Origin: Phytoactinopolyspora halotolerans
Lineage (GTDB): Bacteria > Actinomycetota > Actinomycetes > Jiangellales > Jiangellaceae
NCBI RefSeq assembly: GCF_010550675.1
Contig: NZ_JAAGOA010000017.1
Location: 111,973-172,169 of the forward strand
Length of the DNA: 60,197 nt
Direction: 5' to 3'
The notes beneath the pieces were generated by a model. It had not been told where the DNA came from. It saw only the letters and a program-made list of their open reading frames with translations, and did no database searches. Position 1 is the stretch's first letter. The number at the start of each line of letters is the position of its first letter. The position numbers were made by a program, and so were the translations under genes. Of this stretch, positions 46,356 through 55,772 are shown one piece after another.

Positions 46356-47417
46356 TCACGGTTCGAACCCGATGTGCACGTGGTCGCGATGCAGATCGTC
46401 GGTGAAGTGCACGCCGCCGGCACCATCCGGGTCGATCGGCGCTCCGATCTCGTCGCTGCCCCGCTCTCGGGCGGCGGCCAGAAAGCTCAGCAGCAGCGAG
46501 TCGTCCCGGGCCATCTCGACGACGGGTCGGCCGTCGATCGCCCAGATATCCACCGCACGTCCGCGAGTGTGGTTGCTGATGCGGTCGGTGCCGAAGACCT
46601 CATCCGGATGCCCGGCACGGAACACCGACACCGAGAACCCGAAGTCGCGCGCGAGTTCGTTCAACGTATGCACCACCACCGCGTCGACGACGTCGCGGGC
46701 CAGATCGGCCCGGGCCGCGTCCGGCAGGTCGACCCCCGGCCGATCCGCCAGTTCGCGCGCAGCACCGCGCAGTGTGCGACCGCCCGTGCCCAGGCGATCC
46801 GGCACGCGTAGCTCGGTCACCGACCAGGTGCCGGCGCCGGACCGGCGCATCCGGACGTCGGCGGTGACGGTGCGCCTGTGCGAACCGGCCCCGTCGGCCC
46901 AGATCTGCCGGGCCACGGCCATCACGCTGGCACGGTCGGCTGTGAGTCCTCCGTACTGCGGATAGACGAGTTCGACGACGGCGGGGGAGCCGGGCGGGAT
47001 GAGCGCGCCCGCATGTCCGGCCAGCGCGGCGTCGGCGCCGGCCTCGCGCAGCCGCTGCGCCGGGTCCGTGCCTGTCATGTCCGTCCCCAGTGCCTCGATC
47101 ACCCGGGCGGCTGTGCGTTTGGCCGCCGGTTCGACCTCGTTCGTCGTCGGCTGCCACGTCCGGACCGCGGGCAAGACCGCAGACCGCGGCGGATGGACGG
47201 TGACATCGACCACGCCCGCGTCCACGCCATCACCGGCGGCGGGCTCGCCCGGCCGGGACGGCGCCGACGGGGCGGCCGAACCGGTGTCTGCACCGCGGGC
47301 CGTACCAGGATCGTGGTCACCGCTGCACGCGCCGACCAGCAGCGCGCCGGCCGCGGCCAGAAACGCTCGACGTCCGATGGGATGCCCAGGGCGGAGAGGA
47401 TGCCGCGCGCCTGTCAC
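46356..47417 (-). CDS. Tat-type lipoprotein with DD-peptidase/M15-like C-terminal domain
   Basis: 353 residues. IGRRAFLAAAGALLVGAC combines a twin-Arg motif and a lipobox. The C-terminal domain has SNHTRGRAVDIWAI and a final RDHVHIGFEP, matching the HxxGxAxD and HxHxxx zinc signature of hedgehog/DD-peptidase folds. A cell-wall carboxypeptidase role outside the membrane is plausible. The start overlaps the GNAT stop by 4 nt, so they are co-translated. Confidence 0.75.
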   Translation of the reverse strand: MTGARHPLRPGHPIGRRAFLAAAGALLVGACSGDHDPGTARGADTGSAAPSAPSRPGEPAAGDGVDAGVVDVTVHPPRSAVLPAVRTWQPTTNEVEPAAKRTAARVIEALGTDMTGTDPAQRLREAGADAALAGHAGALIPPGSPAVVELVYPQYGGLTADRASVMAVARQIWADGAGSHRRTVTADVRMRRSGAGTWSVTELRVPDRLGTGGRTLRGAARELADRPGVDLPDAARADLARDVVDAVVVHTLNELARDFGFSVSVFRAGHPDEVFGTDRISNHTRGRAVDIWAIDGRPVVEMARDDSLLLSFLAAARERGSDEIGAPIDPDGAGGVHFTDDLHRDHVHIGFEP

Positions 47418-48130
47418 CGGACGTGGACGACATGCGGATCGATCCGGAAGGTGTACACCCGATCACCGTCGCGGTCGACATGGTTGTCCACCAAGGTCCA
47501 CCCAGCACGTTCGTAGAAGCCGGCGGCACCCCTGGCGTCCGCTTTCGTCACCAACTCGACGCGGTCGGCATCGGAGCGGGCGGCCTCGCTGAGAAACCGG
47601 TCGGCCAGGGCCGAACCGATGCCCTGGCCACGGTACGGGAAGTCGACGACGACGGCTTCCAGCACGGCCACCGGGGCGGACGCCTCGACGGTCCGGCTGC
47701 CGGATGGCTGTGCGGGGCCGCTCCGCTCGTCGACATCCGCGTGGCGGTGCGACGTCGAGCCGGGCCCCAGCAGCCGGCGTGCGTACCGGAACCCCCGCGT
47801 GCGCAGGAACGACAACGCCACTAACGGCCGGATGGCCAGAGCGCGCAGGCCAGCGGAGACGAGCTCGCTCCGATGCTGCCGGATGATCCAGGCGACGTTC
47901 GCCCGGCGATCGGTGGTGCCGACCAGGAACCCGACCACGCTGCCCTCCTGACGCGCGACGAGCACCGTGCCGTGCGCCGAACGCAGGTGGGCGCGGTGCC
48001 ACCGGCGCACGAAGCCCGTTCCGAGACGCGGAAACAGGCCGTGGGGGAGTTCGGTCACGTGCAGGAACGCGGTCCTGTGCAGCTCGTCCTCGTGTGCATG
48101 CGCCACCTCGATCGGGGATTCACGATCCAT
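47414..48130 (-). CDS. GNAT-family acetyltransferase
   Basis: 238 residues from ATG 48130 with AAGGAG upstream. The acetyl-CoA-binding motif is FPYRGQGIGSALADRFLSEA, followed by ELVTKADARGAAGFYERAGW. The middle has a longer insertion (about 95-145) than a minimal GNAT. The acceptor is unknown. It is coupled to the DD-peptidase-like lipoprotein gene. Confidence 0.88.
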   Translation of the reverse strand: MDRESPIEVAHAHEDELHRTAFLHVTELPHGLFPRLGTGFVRRWHRAHLRSAHGTVLVARQEGSVVGFLVGTTDRRANVAWIIRQHRSELVSAGLRALAIRPLVALSFLRTRGFRYARRLLGPGSTSHRHADVDERSGPAQPSGSRTVEASAPVAVLEAVVVDFPYRGQGIGSALADRFLSEAARSDADRVELVTKADARGAAGFYERAGWTLVDNHVDRDGDRVYTFRIDPHVVHVR

Positions 48131-48207
48131 CCGTGGTTCTCCTTGCGTCTGCTGCGCGTCCGGTGCGTGTGCGGCACCGGCTGATGCAGCCATCGTTCGC
48201 GTGGAAA

Positions 48208-48225
48208 CTCAGAGGAAGCTCAGAG
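48208..48225 (+). promoter_or_regulatory. Direct repeat, probable OmpR-type binding site
   Basis: CTCAGAG occurs at 48208-48214 and 48219-48225, an 11-bp period, 22 nt before the response-regulator start. Tandem half-sites one helical turn apart are usual for OmpR-type regulators, so autoregulation is likely. Confidence 0.55.
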
Positions 48226-48246
48226 CGCGCGTGCGAGTATCAGTGC

Positions 48247-48939
48247 ATGACCAGATCCGATGGGACGGCGGCGGGGACGGCGGAGGTTCCGCTGCTGCTC
48301 GTGGAGGACGACGCCAAGCTGTCCGAGCTGTTGGTCCGGCTGCTCGGAACCGAGGGATACCGCGTCGACCTGGCACGAGACGGCCATACGGGTCTGCACC
48401 GGGCGCTGACCAGCGAGTACGAGGTGATGGTGATCGACCGCGGGCTGCCGGCGGTGGAAGGTGTGGACCTGGTGCGCCGGTTGCGTGCCCAGGGCCGGAC
48501 CACGCCCATCCTGGTGTTGACCGCCCGCGGTACCACCGCCGATCGGGTGGAAGGGCTGGACGCGGGTGCGGAGGACTACGTCGTCAAGCCGTTCGAGATC
48601 GACGAGTTCCTGGCCCGGCTGCGTGCCCTGCGACGCCGGCACACCGACCACTCCGAGCGGCTCGACCTCGGGGATCGGCAGCTCGACGTCGCGAATCGGC
48701 GCGTGTTCAGCGTGGCCGAGCCACCGATCGAGCTGTCCGGCCGGGAGTGCGAGCTGCTGGCCATTCTGGCGGCGAACCCCGGCCGCGTGTTCACCCGCGA
48801 CGAGCTGCGCGGACGGATCTTCGATGCCGCCGACAGCACGGGTGTGGTGGAGACCTACGTCTATTACCTGCGCCGTAAGCTTGGCCGTGACGTGATACGT
48901 ACCGTGCACGGGCTGGGCTACCGGATGGGACACGCGTGA
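48247..48939 (+). CDS. OmpR-family response regulator
   Basis: 230 residues from ATG 48247. The receiver has the acidic pocket Glu20-Asp21-Asp22, phosphorylation site Asp64 (VIDRGLP) and the VVKPF Lys. The C-terminal winged helix ends YVYYLRRKLGRDVIRTVHG. It overlaps the kinase start by 4 nt (GTGA), forming a standard two-component pair. Confidence 0.95.
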   Translation: MTRSDGTAAGTAEVPLLLVEDDAKLSELLVRLLGTEGYRVDLARDGHTGLHRALTSEYEVMVIDRGLPAVEGVDLVRRLRAQGRTTPILVLTARGTTADRVEGLDAGAEDYVVKPFEIDEFLARLRALRRRHTDHSERLDLGDRQLDVANRRVFSVAEPPIELSGRECELLAILAANPGRVFTRDELRGRIFDAADSTGVVETYVYYLRRKLGRDVIRTVHGLGYRMGHA

Positions 48940-50192
48940 GCGGAAACGGCGCCTCGCTGGGCGAGCCGGAACCGACCCGCGCCGATCGACGGTTGCTGCG
49001 TCGTGCGTCGGCCGTCGTTGCGGTGCAGACGGGCGTGGCCGCGGCGTTGGTGGTGGCCGTCGTGATCGTGCTCGTGTACTCCATCAGCCAGCAGGAGCGC
49101 CGCGAGTCCGTCGAGCACAAGGCGGAGCGCGAGGCGGCGGAGCTGCTGGGCAAGATGCGCGATCCGGACAACCGCACGAGCATGGGAACGTCGTACACCG
49201 ACGTCAACGGCCTTGCGGCGGACGACGACTGCCCGCAGCGGGCGTCCGACGGCGGGACGGAGAGCTGGGCCGACGATCTACCGGCCGGCTCGTCTGAGAT
49301 CGAGCTGTGCGACCAGCCGTTCCTCGCCTACGTGGCCGAGGCCGACGGGCTGCGCTCGGTCGCCGCTTTCAGCCTCGTCGAACAGCGGGAGGAGACCGAA
49401 CGGCTGGCCCGGCTGTCGATGCTGGCCGGCGGGATCGGCGTACTCGGCGCCGCTGCGCTCGGCTGGCTCGTCGGGCGTAAAGCGGTGCGTCCGCTGGGGC
49501 GGGCGCTGTCCTCGCAGCGGCGCTTCGTCGCCGACGCCAGCCACGAGCTGCGTACTCCGCTGGCGATCCTGCACACTCGGGCGCAGCTGCTGCAACGCGG
49601 ACCGGCCACCGACGACGACCAGCGACGCGAGCTGGACCAGCTGGTCGACGACGCGAGGGTGCTCAGCGACATCGTCAACGACCTGTTGCTCTCGGCCGAG
49701 ATGCAGCACCGTCCGGACGCCGGGCAGCCGGTCGACCTGGCACAGGTCGCGGCGGAGATCAAGGGTTCGTTCGGGGACACCGCCGATGAGGCGGGTGTCG
49801 ACCTCGTCCTGGACGTGGATATGGCGGCCGAACACATCGTCACCGGTGCGCCGAGTGCGTTGCGGCGTGCGGTCTCCGCGCTGGTGGACAACTCGCTGCG
49901 CCATGCCGACCAGGACGGAACCGTCACAATCCGGTTGAACGGGACCGCGGACGCGGTCCGGCTCAGTGTGCAGGACGACGGAGAGGGTTTCGATCCGCAG
50001 CTGGCGGCGGAGCTCCGGCGACGGTTCGGCCGCGGCCCGGACTCGTCGCCGGACGGGCATCGGCTCGGCCTGGGACTCGCCCTGGTCGAGGAGGTCGTCC
50101 AGGCGCACGAGGGAGCGATGGAGATCGACGGCCGGCCGGGCGTGGGCGCGAGTGTCACGCTGACGTTTCCACGCAGGGCGTCGAGCCGATGA
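48936..50192 (+). CDS. Sensor histidine kinase, partner of the OmpR regulator
   Basis: 418 residues. Spans at about 25-48 and 158-180 enclose an extracytoplasmic part of about 110 residues with two Cys (DDDCPQR, IELCDQPF). The HisKA motif DASHELRTPLAIL holds His203. HATPase motifs are DNSLRHAD, DDGEGFDP and GLGLALVEEVVQAHEG. No clear HAMP domain. The last 38 nt overlap the convergent lipoprotein gene. Confidence 0.94.
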   Translation: MSGNGASLGEPEPTRADRRLLRRASAVVAVQTGVAAALVVAVVIVLVYSISQQERRESVEHKAEREAAELLGKMRDPDNRTSMGTSYTDVNGLAADDDCPQRASDGGTESWADDLPAGSSEIELCDQPFLAYVAEADGLRSVAAFSLVEQREETERLARLSMLAGGIGVLGAAALGWLVGRKAVRPLGRALSSQRRFVADASHELRTPLAILHTRAQLLQRGPATDDDQRRELDQLVDDARVLSDIVNDLLLSAEMQHRPDAGQPVDLAQVAAEIKGSFGDTADEAGVDLVLDVDMAAEHIVTGAPSALRRAVSALVDNSLRHADQDGTVTIRLNGTADAVRLSVQDDGEGFDPQLAAELRRRFGRGPDSSPDGHRLGLGLALVEEVVQAHEGAMEIDGRPGVGASVTLTFPRRASSR

Positions 50193-50772
50193 GGTCGATG
50201 TCGATGGCCATCGCATCGTCTGGCTGTTCCGGCGCCAGCTGGAAGGTCGCCCGGATCTCCCGGGACGTCTCGCCGTCGTCGGCCGGCTGCGCCGCGAACA
50301 CGGCCCATCCCGGCGCGTCCGTGTCGCTGTCCGCCCAGACCGGATTCTCGTAGCCCCGGCGCGCCAGCTCCGCGTCGATGTGCGTGTAGAGATCGTCGAA
50401 CTCCCGGTTGACAGCTGCGGGATCCTCCGGATCGCCGGCGAGCGCGACGAGCTTCAGGTCGGTCCGCCACACCCGGCGAGCGCCTCCGTCGCCGCATGCC
50501 TCGTCGACCGAGCCGTCGTACACGGTCCGGACGTCGCTCACCTCGTCCACGCTGGAGTCACTGAGGATTTCGACGACGGCGGCGCCGTCGTCGACGAGCC
50601 GGGCCGCCGAGCGGTCGAGATCGGCTGTGGCCTCGTCATCCTCGGCAGCGCAGGAGGCCAGGACGGCGACGAGCACGGCTGACGCACACAGGGCTGTCAA
50701 CGATTTCGGTGGCACGTGCCACGACAGCGCGAGCGCCGCGGGGCCACGGAGCCTTCCCGGGTCGCCGCTCAT
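50155..50772 (-). CDS. Small secreted lipoprotein in WXG100 operon
   Basis: 205 residues from ATG 50772, which overlaps the upstream gene's stop by 4 nt. Signal peptide ending with lipobox LASC. The mature protein is acidic with two Cys (EACGDGG, TPCVETSA). No known domain. Translation is coupled to the large DUF6571-like gene, so it likely acts with the WXG100-type products outside the membrane. Confidence 0.65.
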   Translation of the reverse strand: MSGDPGRLRGPAALALSWHVPPKSLTALCASAVLVAVLASCAAEDDEATADLDRSAARLVDDGAAVVEILSDSSVDEVSDVRTVYDGSVDEACGDGGARRVWRTDLKLVALAGDPEDPAAVNREFDDLYTHIDAELARRGYENPVWADSDTDAPGWAVFAAQPADDGETSREIRATFQLAPEQPDDAMAIDIDLIGSTPCVETSA

Positions 50773-52760
50773 CGGACAGAACTGTCCCAGTCCGTCTCGC
50801 CGGCGATCCCGTCCGCCCTGTTTCCGTCCCCGGAGTCGAGGTGCGCCATTGCGTCTTCGAACTTCTCGTCGAACGGCGGCCGATGGGGACGCTCGTCCCA
50901 ACCCTCCTGGTTGCTGTCCACCCACTCGTAGAACTCGGTCCACAGGTCCGGATCGTCGGCGATCTCGGCGGGGTCGCGCAGGCCGTCGCCGGAGTCGTTG
51001 ACCAGGTTCGGCGGTATCGGCTCGGTGTGCGGATAGCCGTTCTGGAGCAACGTGTCGGCGATCATGTAGTCATAAAGCAGGCGTCCCTGGTACATCTCCA
51101 TCTCCAGCTCGTCGACGCGGCCGCCCGATTCGTTCGCCCAGGATTTCGTCAACCGGCCGACGGTGATCTTGGTGAGCTTCCAGCCGTAGTCGACGAGTAC
51201 CTTCTTTCCCGGGATCGGGGGAGTCGGGGACAGGGTGAGCAGTTCGCTGAGGGTTCGCTGGAGAAAGGCTCGCCTCTGTTCCTCCTGGGCGTCCATATTC
51301 CCACGGACGTCGTGAGCGGCCTGGTACTGCAGCCCGGCGAGCGTGCCGAACATGTTCATCGCGCGTTCGAAGTATCCCGGGTCGCGCTCGTCGTTCTCGG
51401 TGGCCTGGAGGTCCGCTGCCAGCGCATCGCTGGTGACAGACTCGTATAGCTCTTCGACCGCTGCGTCGAAACCCTCGAAGTACCGGTCCTCGTGGGCGAA
51501 GCCGTGGAGGAACCGGTAGGTGGCTTCCGGACTGAGGTAGAACGCCGGATCCAGGCCGGGCGGGAGGTCGAAATTGTCCGGCGCGTCCATCGACGATTCG
51601 CGTGCCCGTGCGTCCAGAGTGAATGAGCCGACCAGCAGCTCCTCCGCGTAGGCGGTGGCGATCTGGCTCATCGGTTCCCGCATCGGCCACGGGGTGTCGT
51701 CGAACCGGCCCAGGGCGAGGATCGTGGTGAATGCGAACTCGGAGGCGAACATTCCCTTGTCCGGCGGGTCCTCCGACGCTCCGGAGCCGGCCACCAGGGC
51801 CTGGCCGAACCCCTCCGCGATGTCATCGCCGGTGCCGAGCGACTGCTGCATCCCGTACACCCTGTCGGCGTACTCCTCCAGCGACAGGTCGGACCAGCTG
51901 TCGAGGGCGAACCGGGCCGCCTGCGGGTTGTTGCCCAGCACATTGAACGCCAGCGCGGCCGTGTCGGTAGGCAGCCCGAGCATCTCGGGAATGATGCTGT
52001 GCCGGAAATCGGTGAACTCCCCCTCCTCGCCTTCGAAGGTCTCCAGGACGTTGTTGCGGGCGACGTGTGCGACCCACCAGCCGTCGAAATCCCCGAATTG
52101 AAGCAGCGCGAGGCGTCCCCATGCCATGGATGGATGCTCGGTCGGTTCCATGAAATGTTCGCGGAAGCCCTTGAATTCGTCCCTGTAGTCGGAGGAGTGG
52201 CCGAGCACGTTGTCCGCGTTCATCGCCGCCGCCAGCCCGACGCTGAATTGTTCCACGTAGCGAGCGCCGTCGTCGGTGCCGCTCTGGTACAACATGTCCG
52301 GGAGCCTCTCCGCGAGCTCGGGGCCGAGCGCGAGGTAGAAACCTGCCATGACGTCAGGGTCGTTCATGTACGGCTCGAAATCCGCCATCAGCGAGTCGAA
52401 GTACTCCTCGTCGAACACGCCGCTCTCGAGGAACGGGGCTGCCATGTCCCGCCCGTGCTGCTCGGCCTCCTCGGGGCTGTCGAAGGGGATCGGCTCGTCG
52501 ATACGTATCTGGGTAGACGTAGGCTCGTCGCCGAGTAGCGCGATGACCATGTTCCGGCGTCGCTCCAGGCCCGGTATCTGTAGGTCGATCCACTCGGCGA
52601 TCGTGTCGATGCCGGTGAACACCTGTGTCGACACGCTCTCGTCTTGCATGCGGGACCGCAGTGTGGCAAGCCCGGAGCTGAGCTTGCGGTTCCCGCTCAT
52701 CATGGCGGCGATCAGGTCGTTCAATCCGTCGACACTGATGGAGGAGTAGTCGCCGCTCAT
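50769..52760 (-). CDS. Large DUF6571-like protein linked to a WXG100 gene
   Basis: 663 residues, soluble and acidic, no signal peptide. The N-terminal 60 residues look like a helical WXG100-type segment; the middle carries repeated aromatic/acidic motifs (DSLMADFEPYMNDPDVMAGF, ALDSWSDLSLEEYADRVYG). It resembles actinobacterial DUF6571 proteins found beside WXG100 genes and suspected to be type VII-secreted effectors. Both ends overlap neighbours by 4 nt. No toxin motif was recognised. Confidence 0.65.
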   Translation of the reverse strand: MSGDYSSISVDGLNDLIAAMMSGNRKLSSGLATLRSRMQDESVSTQVFTGIDTIAEWIDLQIPGLERRRNMVIALLGDEPTSTQIRIDEPIPFDSPEEAEQHGRDMAAPFLESGVFDEEYFDSLMADFEPYMNDPDVMAGFYLALGPELAERLPDMLYQSGTDDGARYVEQFSVGLAAAMNADNVLGHSSDYRDEFKGFREHFMEPTEHPSMAWGRLALLQFGDFDGWWVAHVARNNVLETFEGEEGEFTDFRHSIIPEMLGLPTDTAALAFNVLGNNPQAARFALDSWSDLSLEEYADRVYGMQQSLGTGDDIAEGFGQALVAGSGASEDPPDKGMFASEFAFTTILALGRFDDTPWPMREPMSQIATAYAEELLVGSFTLDARARESSMDAPDNFDLPPGLDPAFYLSPEATYRFLHGFAHEDRYFEGFDAAVEELYESVTSDALAADLQATENDERDPGYFERAMNMFGTLAGLQYQAAHDVRGNMDAQEEQRRAFLQRTLSELLTLSPTPPIPGKKVLVDYGWKLTKITVGRLTKSWANESGGRVDELEMEMYQGRLLYDYMIADTLLQNGYPHTEPIPPNLVNDSGDGLRDPAEIADDPDLWTEFYEWVDSNQEGWDERPHRPPFDEKFEDAMAHLDSGDGNRADGIAGETDWDSSVR

Positions 52761-53056
52761 AGCGGCCCCGTGTGACCCAGCTCGTCACGGCGGACCTCCT
52801 CGGGCGTCGAGGAGAGCGCGTCCCGGATCTCCTCGATGAGGTTGTCGGCCAGGCCGGGCAGGTCGTTCTTGCGGTACTCGACATCCTCGCCGAATTGGGT
52901 CGCGGTGGTGGGGCCGGTCCACACTCCCCGGTCAGACATCAGCCGATGCACCTCGTCCAGTGCTTCGGCAATGCTGTCGCGCTTCTCCTCCGCGAGTTCA
53001 AGCAAGGCCGCCAGCGCCGTGTAGCGCGGGTTGGTCACCATATCTTCATCGCACAT
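52757..53056 (-). CDS. WXG100-like small protein
   Basis: 99 residues forming two helices around VWTGPTTATQFGEDVE, where the WTGP turn stands in for the WxG motif. The length and helical hairpin pattern fit ESAT-6/WXG100 family proteins exported by type VII systems. ATG 53056 has GGAGAGGG upstream; ATG 53041 is alternative. It heads a three-gene operon. No ESX machinery lies in the window. Confidence 0.7.
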   Translation of the reverse strand: MCDEDMVTNPRYTALAALLELAEEKRDSIAEALDEVHRLMSDRGVWTGPTTATQFGEDVEYRKNDLPGLADNLIEEIRDALSSTPEEVRRDELGHTGPL

Positions 53057-53379
53057 CTGCCGGGGACCCTCTCCGGGGAATCACCATGGTGCGCATCGCC
53101 TTGATGCGAGCGTTGTTTGATCTTGTATTCGTCCCTCATCGTGCGGGTGAAGTGCAGTGAACGCGGCTGTGAACAGTCGGCGGACGCGTTCCAGCGAGGG
53201 CTGACGCCGGCACGCCGGCCTGGCTGCGTGAGACCTCCTGGTTGCGTTCCCCCACCCGGCGGGCGGGTCAAAGGATCGTCGTCGTTTAAGCAATCTGTAG
53301 ATACGAGCGTTTGACGTTCTAGCCTGCGAACTTCCTGGCATCTCTTGACAAGGGAATCCATCTGTATAAACGTTTAAGC
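53057..53379. promoter_or_regulatory. Divergent gap with LacI 2 promoter and operator
   Basis: 323 nt without a gene. Next to the LacI gene lie TTGACA (53345-53350), TATAAA (53365-53370) and the 10-bp palindrome TAAACGTTTA (53367-53376), which is CG-centred as in LacI-family operators and overlaps the -10. The -35 spacing is short (14 nt), so the -35 may be weak. ATG 53380 follows within 10 nt with no ribosome site, consistent with a leaderless message. Nothing else was recognised in 53057-53340. Confidence 0.6.
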
Positions 53380-54411
53380 ATGTCTGGTCGTCGTTGGACC
53401 TCACGGGATGTGGCCGCCCTCGCCGGTGTGTCGGTGGCGACGGTCTCCTACGTGATGAACGGCCGCATGAGCGACCGGATACCGGCCGCCACGCGGGAGA
53501 AGGTCCTGTCCGCCGCGCGTCAACTGGACTACTCGCCCAACCGTTCGGCGCAGAGCCTGCGCCGGCAGAAGACGGAACAGATCTGCCTCGTGGTCGACTC
53601 GATCGGCGTGCCCACGGTCGACCAGCTCGCACGTGATCTGTACGCCAAAGCCGAGAAGGTCGGATACGGCCTGATCACCATGGTGGCCGGCTCCGCCGAA
53701 CGTGCGGCGAAGACGGCCGCTCTGCTGCACCAGCGGGTCGCGGACGCGGCGGTCATCGCACCGGCGACGGTGCCCCGATTCCGTGAAGAGACCCTGGTGG
53801 AGCTGGCCCGTGGGGGTCTGCCGATGGTCGCGATGAGCAACACCGTGCGCCCGATCGGGTTCGACGTCGTGCGGGCTCCCGAGCGGGACGCCTGCGTCGA
53901 CGCGATGAGCCACCTCCTCGCCTCCGGCCGCAGCCGGGTCGCCTTCCTCGGGCACCATGAGGAGGTCACGGACGCCGAGGCCCGTGCGGGTTCGGAGCGG
54001 CTGGGCGCCTACACGGCCGCGCTCGACCAGCACGGCGTCGCCGTCGACGACGAGCTCATCGTCGACGGTGCCGATGACCGCGTCGCCGGTTACCAGGCTG
54101 TCGCTCGCCTGCTCCAGCGTCCGGATCGTCCGGATGCCATCTTCGCGGCGTCCGGACGGTCGGCGATCTCCGCCATCTGGGCGGTGCGAGACGCCGGGCT
54201 CACCGTCCCCGACGACGTCGCGGTGGTGGGCTGCGGCAACCTCCCCGAGGCCGAGATCACCAGCCCGACGTTGAGCACGGTCGGTCCGCCCACGACCGAA
54301 GACTTCACCGATGTCGCCGAGCTGCTCTTCCAACGCGTCCTGGCGGACGAGCGCCCGCCGGAGCGCGAGATCACCAACCCGTGGGTGTTTGTTCCGCGCG
54401 GATCGGCCTGA
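53380..54411 (+). CDS. LacI-family transcriptional regulator 2
   Basis: 343 residues. The helix-turn-helix is SRDVAALAGVSVATVSYVMN, with hinge NRSAQSLRRQKT, then a sugar-sensing domain with AFLGHHEEV, AIFAASGRSAISAIW and DDVAVVGCGNLPEAEI. It lies 38 nt upstream of the binding-protein gene and probably controls the importer-sulfatase operon and itself. Confidence 0.93.
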   Translation: MSGRRWTSRDVAALAGVSVATVSYVMNGRMSDRIPAATREKVLSAARQLDYSPNRSAQSLRRQKTEQICLVVDSIGVPTVDQLARDLYAKAEKVGYGLITMVAGSAERAAKTAALLHQRVADAAVIAPATVPRFREETLVELARGGLPMVAMSNTVRPIGFDVVRAPERDACVDAMSHLLASGRSRVAFLGHHEEVTDAEARAGSERLGAYTAALDQHGVAVDDELIVDGADDRVAGYQAVARLLQRPDRPDAIFAASGRSAISAIWAVRDAGLTVPDDVAVVGCGNLPEAEITSPTLSTVGPPTTEDFTDVAELLFQRVLADERPPEREITNPWVFVPRGSA

Positions 54412-54449
54412 TCCGCGCGACGTCGCAACGTCGCGAGAGGAGAACCACC

Positions 54450-55769
54450 ATGGCCACCCGACGACCCAGTCGCCGCCAGCTTCTCCGTTGGACCGGTGCC
54501 GGCGCCATCGCCGGCCTGAGCGGCTCGTTCGCCGCTGGATGCGGTGCCGGCGCACCTGAAGACGAGACGTCCGGATCCGGCGGTGAATCGGACGCCGGCG
54601 GTGACGGATCGACCGACACGTTCACGGTCTACTGGAACGCCGGCCATGCCTACCAGGCCTATGAGGACGTTCTCGCCGAGTTCGAGCAGGCCCACGGCGT
54701 CACCGTGAACTTTCAGAAGTACCAGTGGGACGACCTGCGCACCCGGCTGCTGTCGGACTTCGCCTCCGGGAACGCGCCGGACCTGGTCGAGGACGCCGGC
54801 TGGGCGCAGGAGTTCGCGATCAGCGGCGAGGCGATGTCGCTGCAGAGCTACATCGATTCCGACGGCGCCGAGATGGGGTATCCGGACGACTGGCAGCCGA
54901 CCACCCTGGACCGGGTCTCCTACCAGGGAGAGACCTACGGCATCCAACTCCATCTGACCTGTGTCCTGCCGTTCTACAACAAGGCCATGTTCGATGCGGC
55001 CGGGTTGCGGCCGCCGGAGACCTGGGACGACCTGCTGGCGGCGGCGCAGGAACTGACCGGCGACGGCGTGCACGGCATCGCGCTGAACCAGGACGCGAGC
55101 TACGCATGGTCATGGCTGCTGCAGAACGGCGTACAGTACTACGACCCGGAGACCGAGGAGCTCATGACGCCGCGCGACGCGGCGATCGAGGCGCTGCAGT
55201 TTCAGGCCGACCTGGTGCACAAACACAAGGTCGCCCCGGTGCCGACGCCCGGTACCGACTACTCCGGACCGCAGAAGCTGCTGTCGGCCGAGCGGGCGGC
55301 CATGATCCTGAGCGGTCCGTGGGACCTGCTGCCGATCCAGGAGACCAGCCCGGACCTCCAGCTGGGGATCGCACCCGCGCTGCGCAACCGCGAACAGGCG
55401 TCCGTACAGGCGGGCACCAGCATGTTCATCCCCGCCGCCTCTGCGCATCCGGATCTGGCGTGGGACCTCATCAAGCGGCTCACCGCGCTGGAGGTCGAGC
55501 AGAAGGCCACCGAGGAGGCCGGCATGCTCATGCCGCGGCAGTCGTGGGCGGAGCTTCCCTCGGTGCAGGAGAACGAACATTTCGCGGTGTTCGCGGATGC
55601 CTTCCCGTATGCGGTCGACTACGTCGAGCAGTTGCGCCTGACCGGCAAGAGCGGCGAGATCGGTGAGCTGTTCACGACCCTCTACCAAGACGTGGTCATG
55701 AACAACACCCCGGCGGAGAAGGCGATGGAGTCGTTCATCTCCGAAGGCGAAAGGGTGCTGGCGGGCTGA
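54450..55769 (+). CDS. Sugar-binding lipoprotein of ABC importer
   Basis: 439 residues from ATG 54450 with GAGAGGAGAA upstream. Twin-Arg-like start (RRPSRRQLLRWTGAG) and lipobox ending in AAGC. Body: FTVYWNAGHAYQAYEDVLAE, VEDAGWAQEF, YGIQLHLTCVLPFYNKAMFD and MILSGPWDLLPI. Family 1 solute-binding protein. The sulfatase at the operon end suggests a sulfated sugar as cargo. Confidence 0.92.
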   Translation: MATRRPSRRQLLRWTGAGAIAGLSGSFAAGCGAGAPEDETSGSGGESDAGGDGSTDTFTVYWNAGHAYQAYEDVLAEFEQAHGVTVNFQKYQWDDLRTRLLSDFASGNAPDLVEDAGWAQEFAISGEAMSLQSYIDSDGAEMGYPDDWQPTTLDRVSYQGETYGIQLHLTCVLPFYNKAMFDAAGLRPPETWDDLLAAAQELTGDGVHGIALNQDASYAWSWLLQNGVQYYDPETEELMTPRDAAIEALQFQADLVHKHKVAPVPTPGTDYSGPQKLLSAERAAMILSGPWDLLPIQETSPDLQLGIAPALRNREQASVQAGTSMFIPAASAHPDLAWDLIKRLTALEVEQKATEEAGMLMPRQSWAELPSVQENEHFAVFADAFPYAVDYVEQLRLTGKSGEIGELFTTLYQDVVMNNTPAEKAMESFISEGERVLAG

Positions 55770-55772
55770 GCG

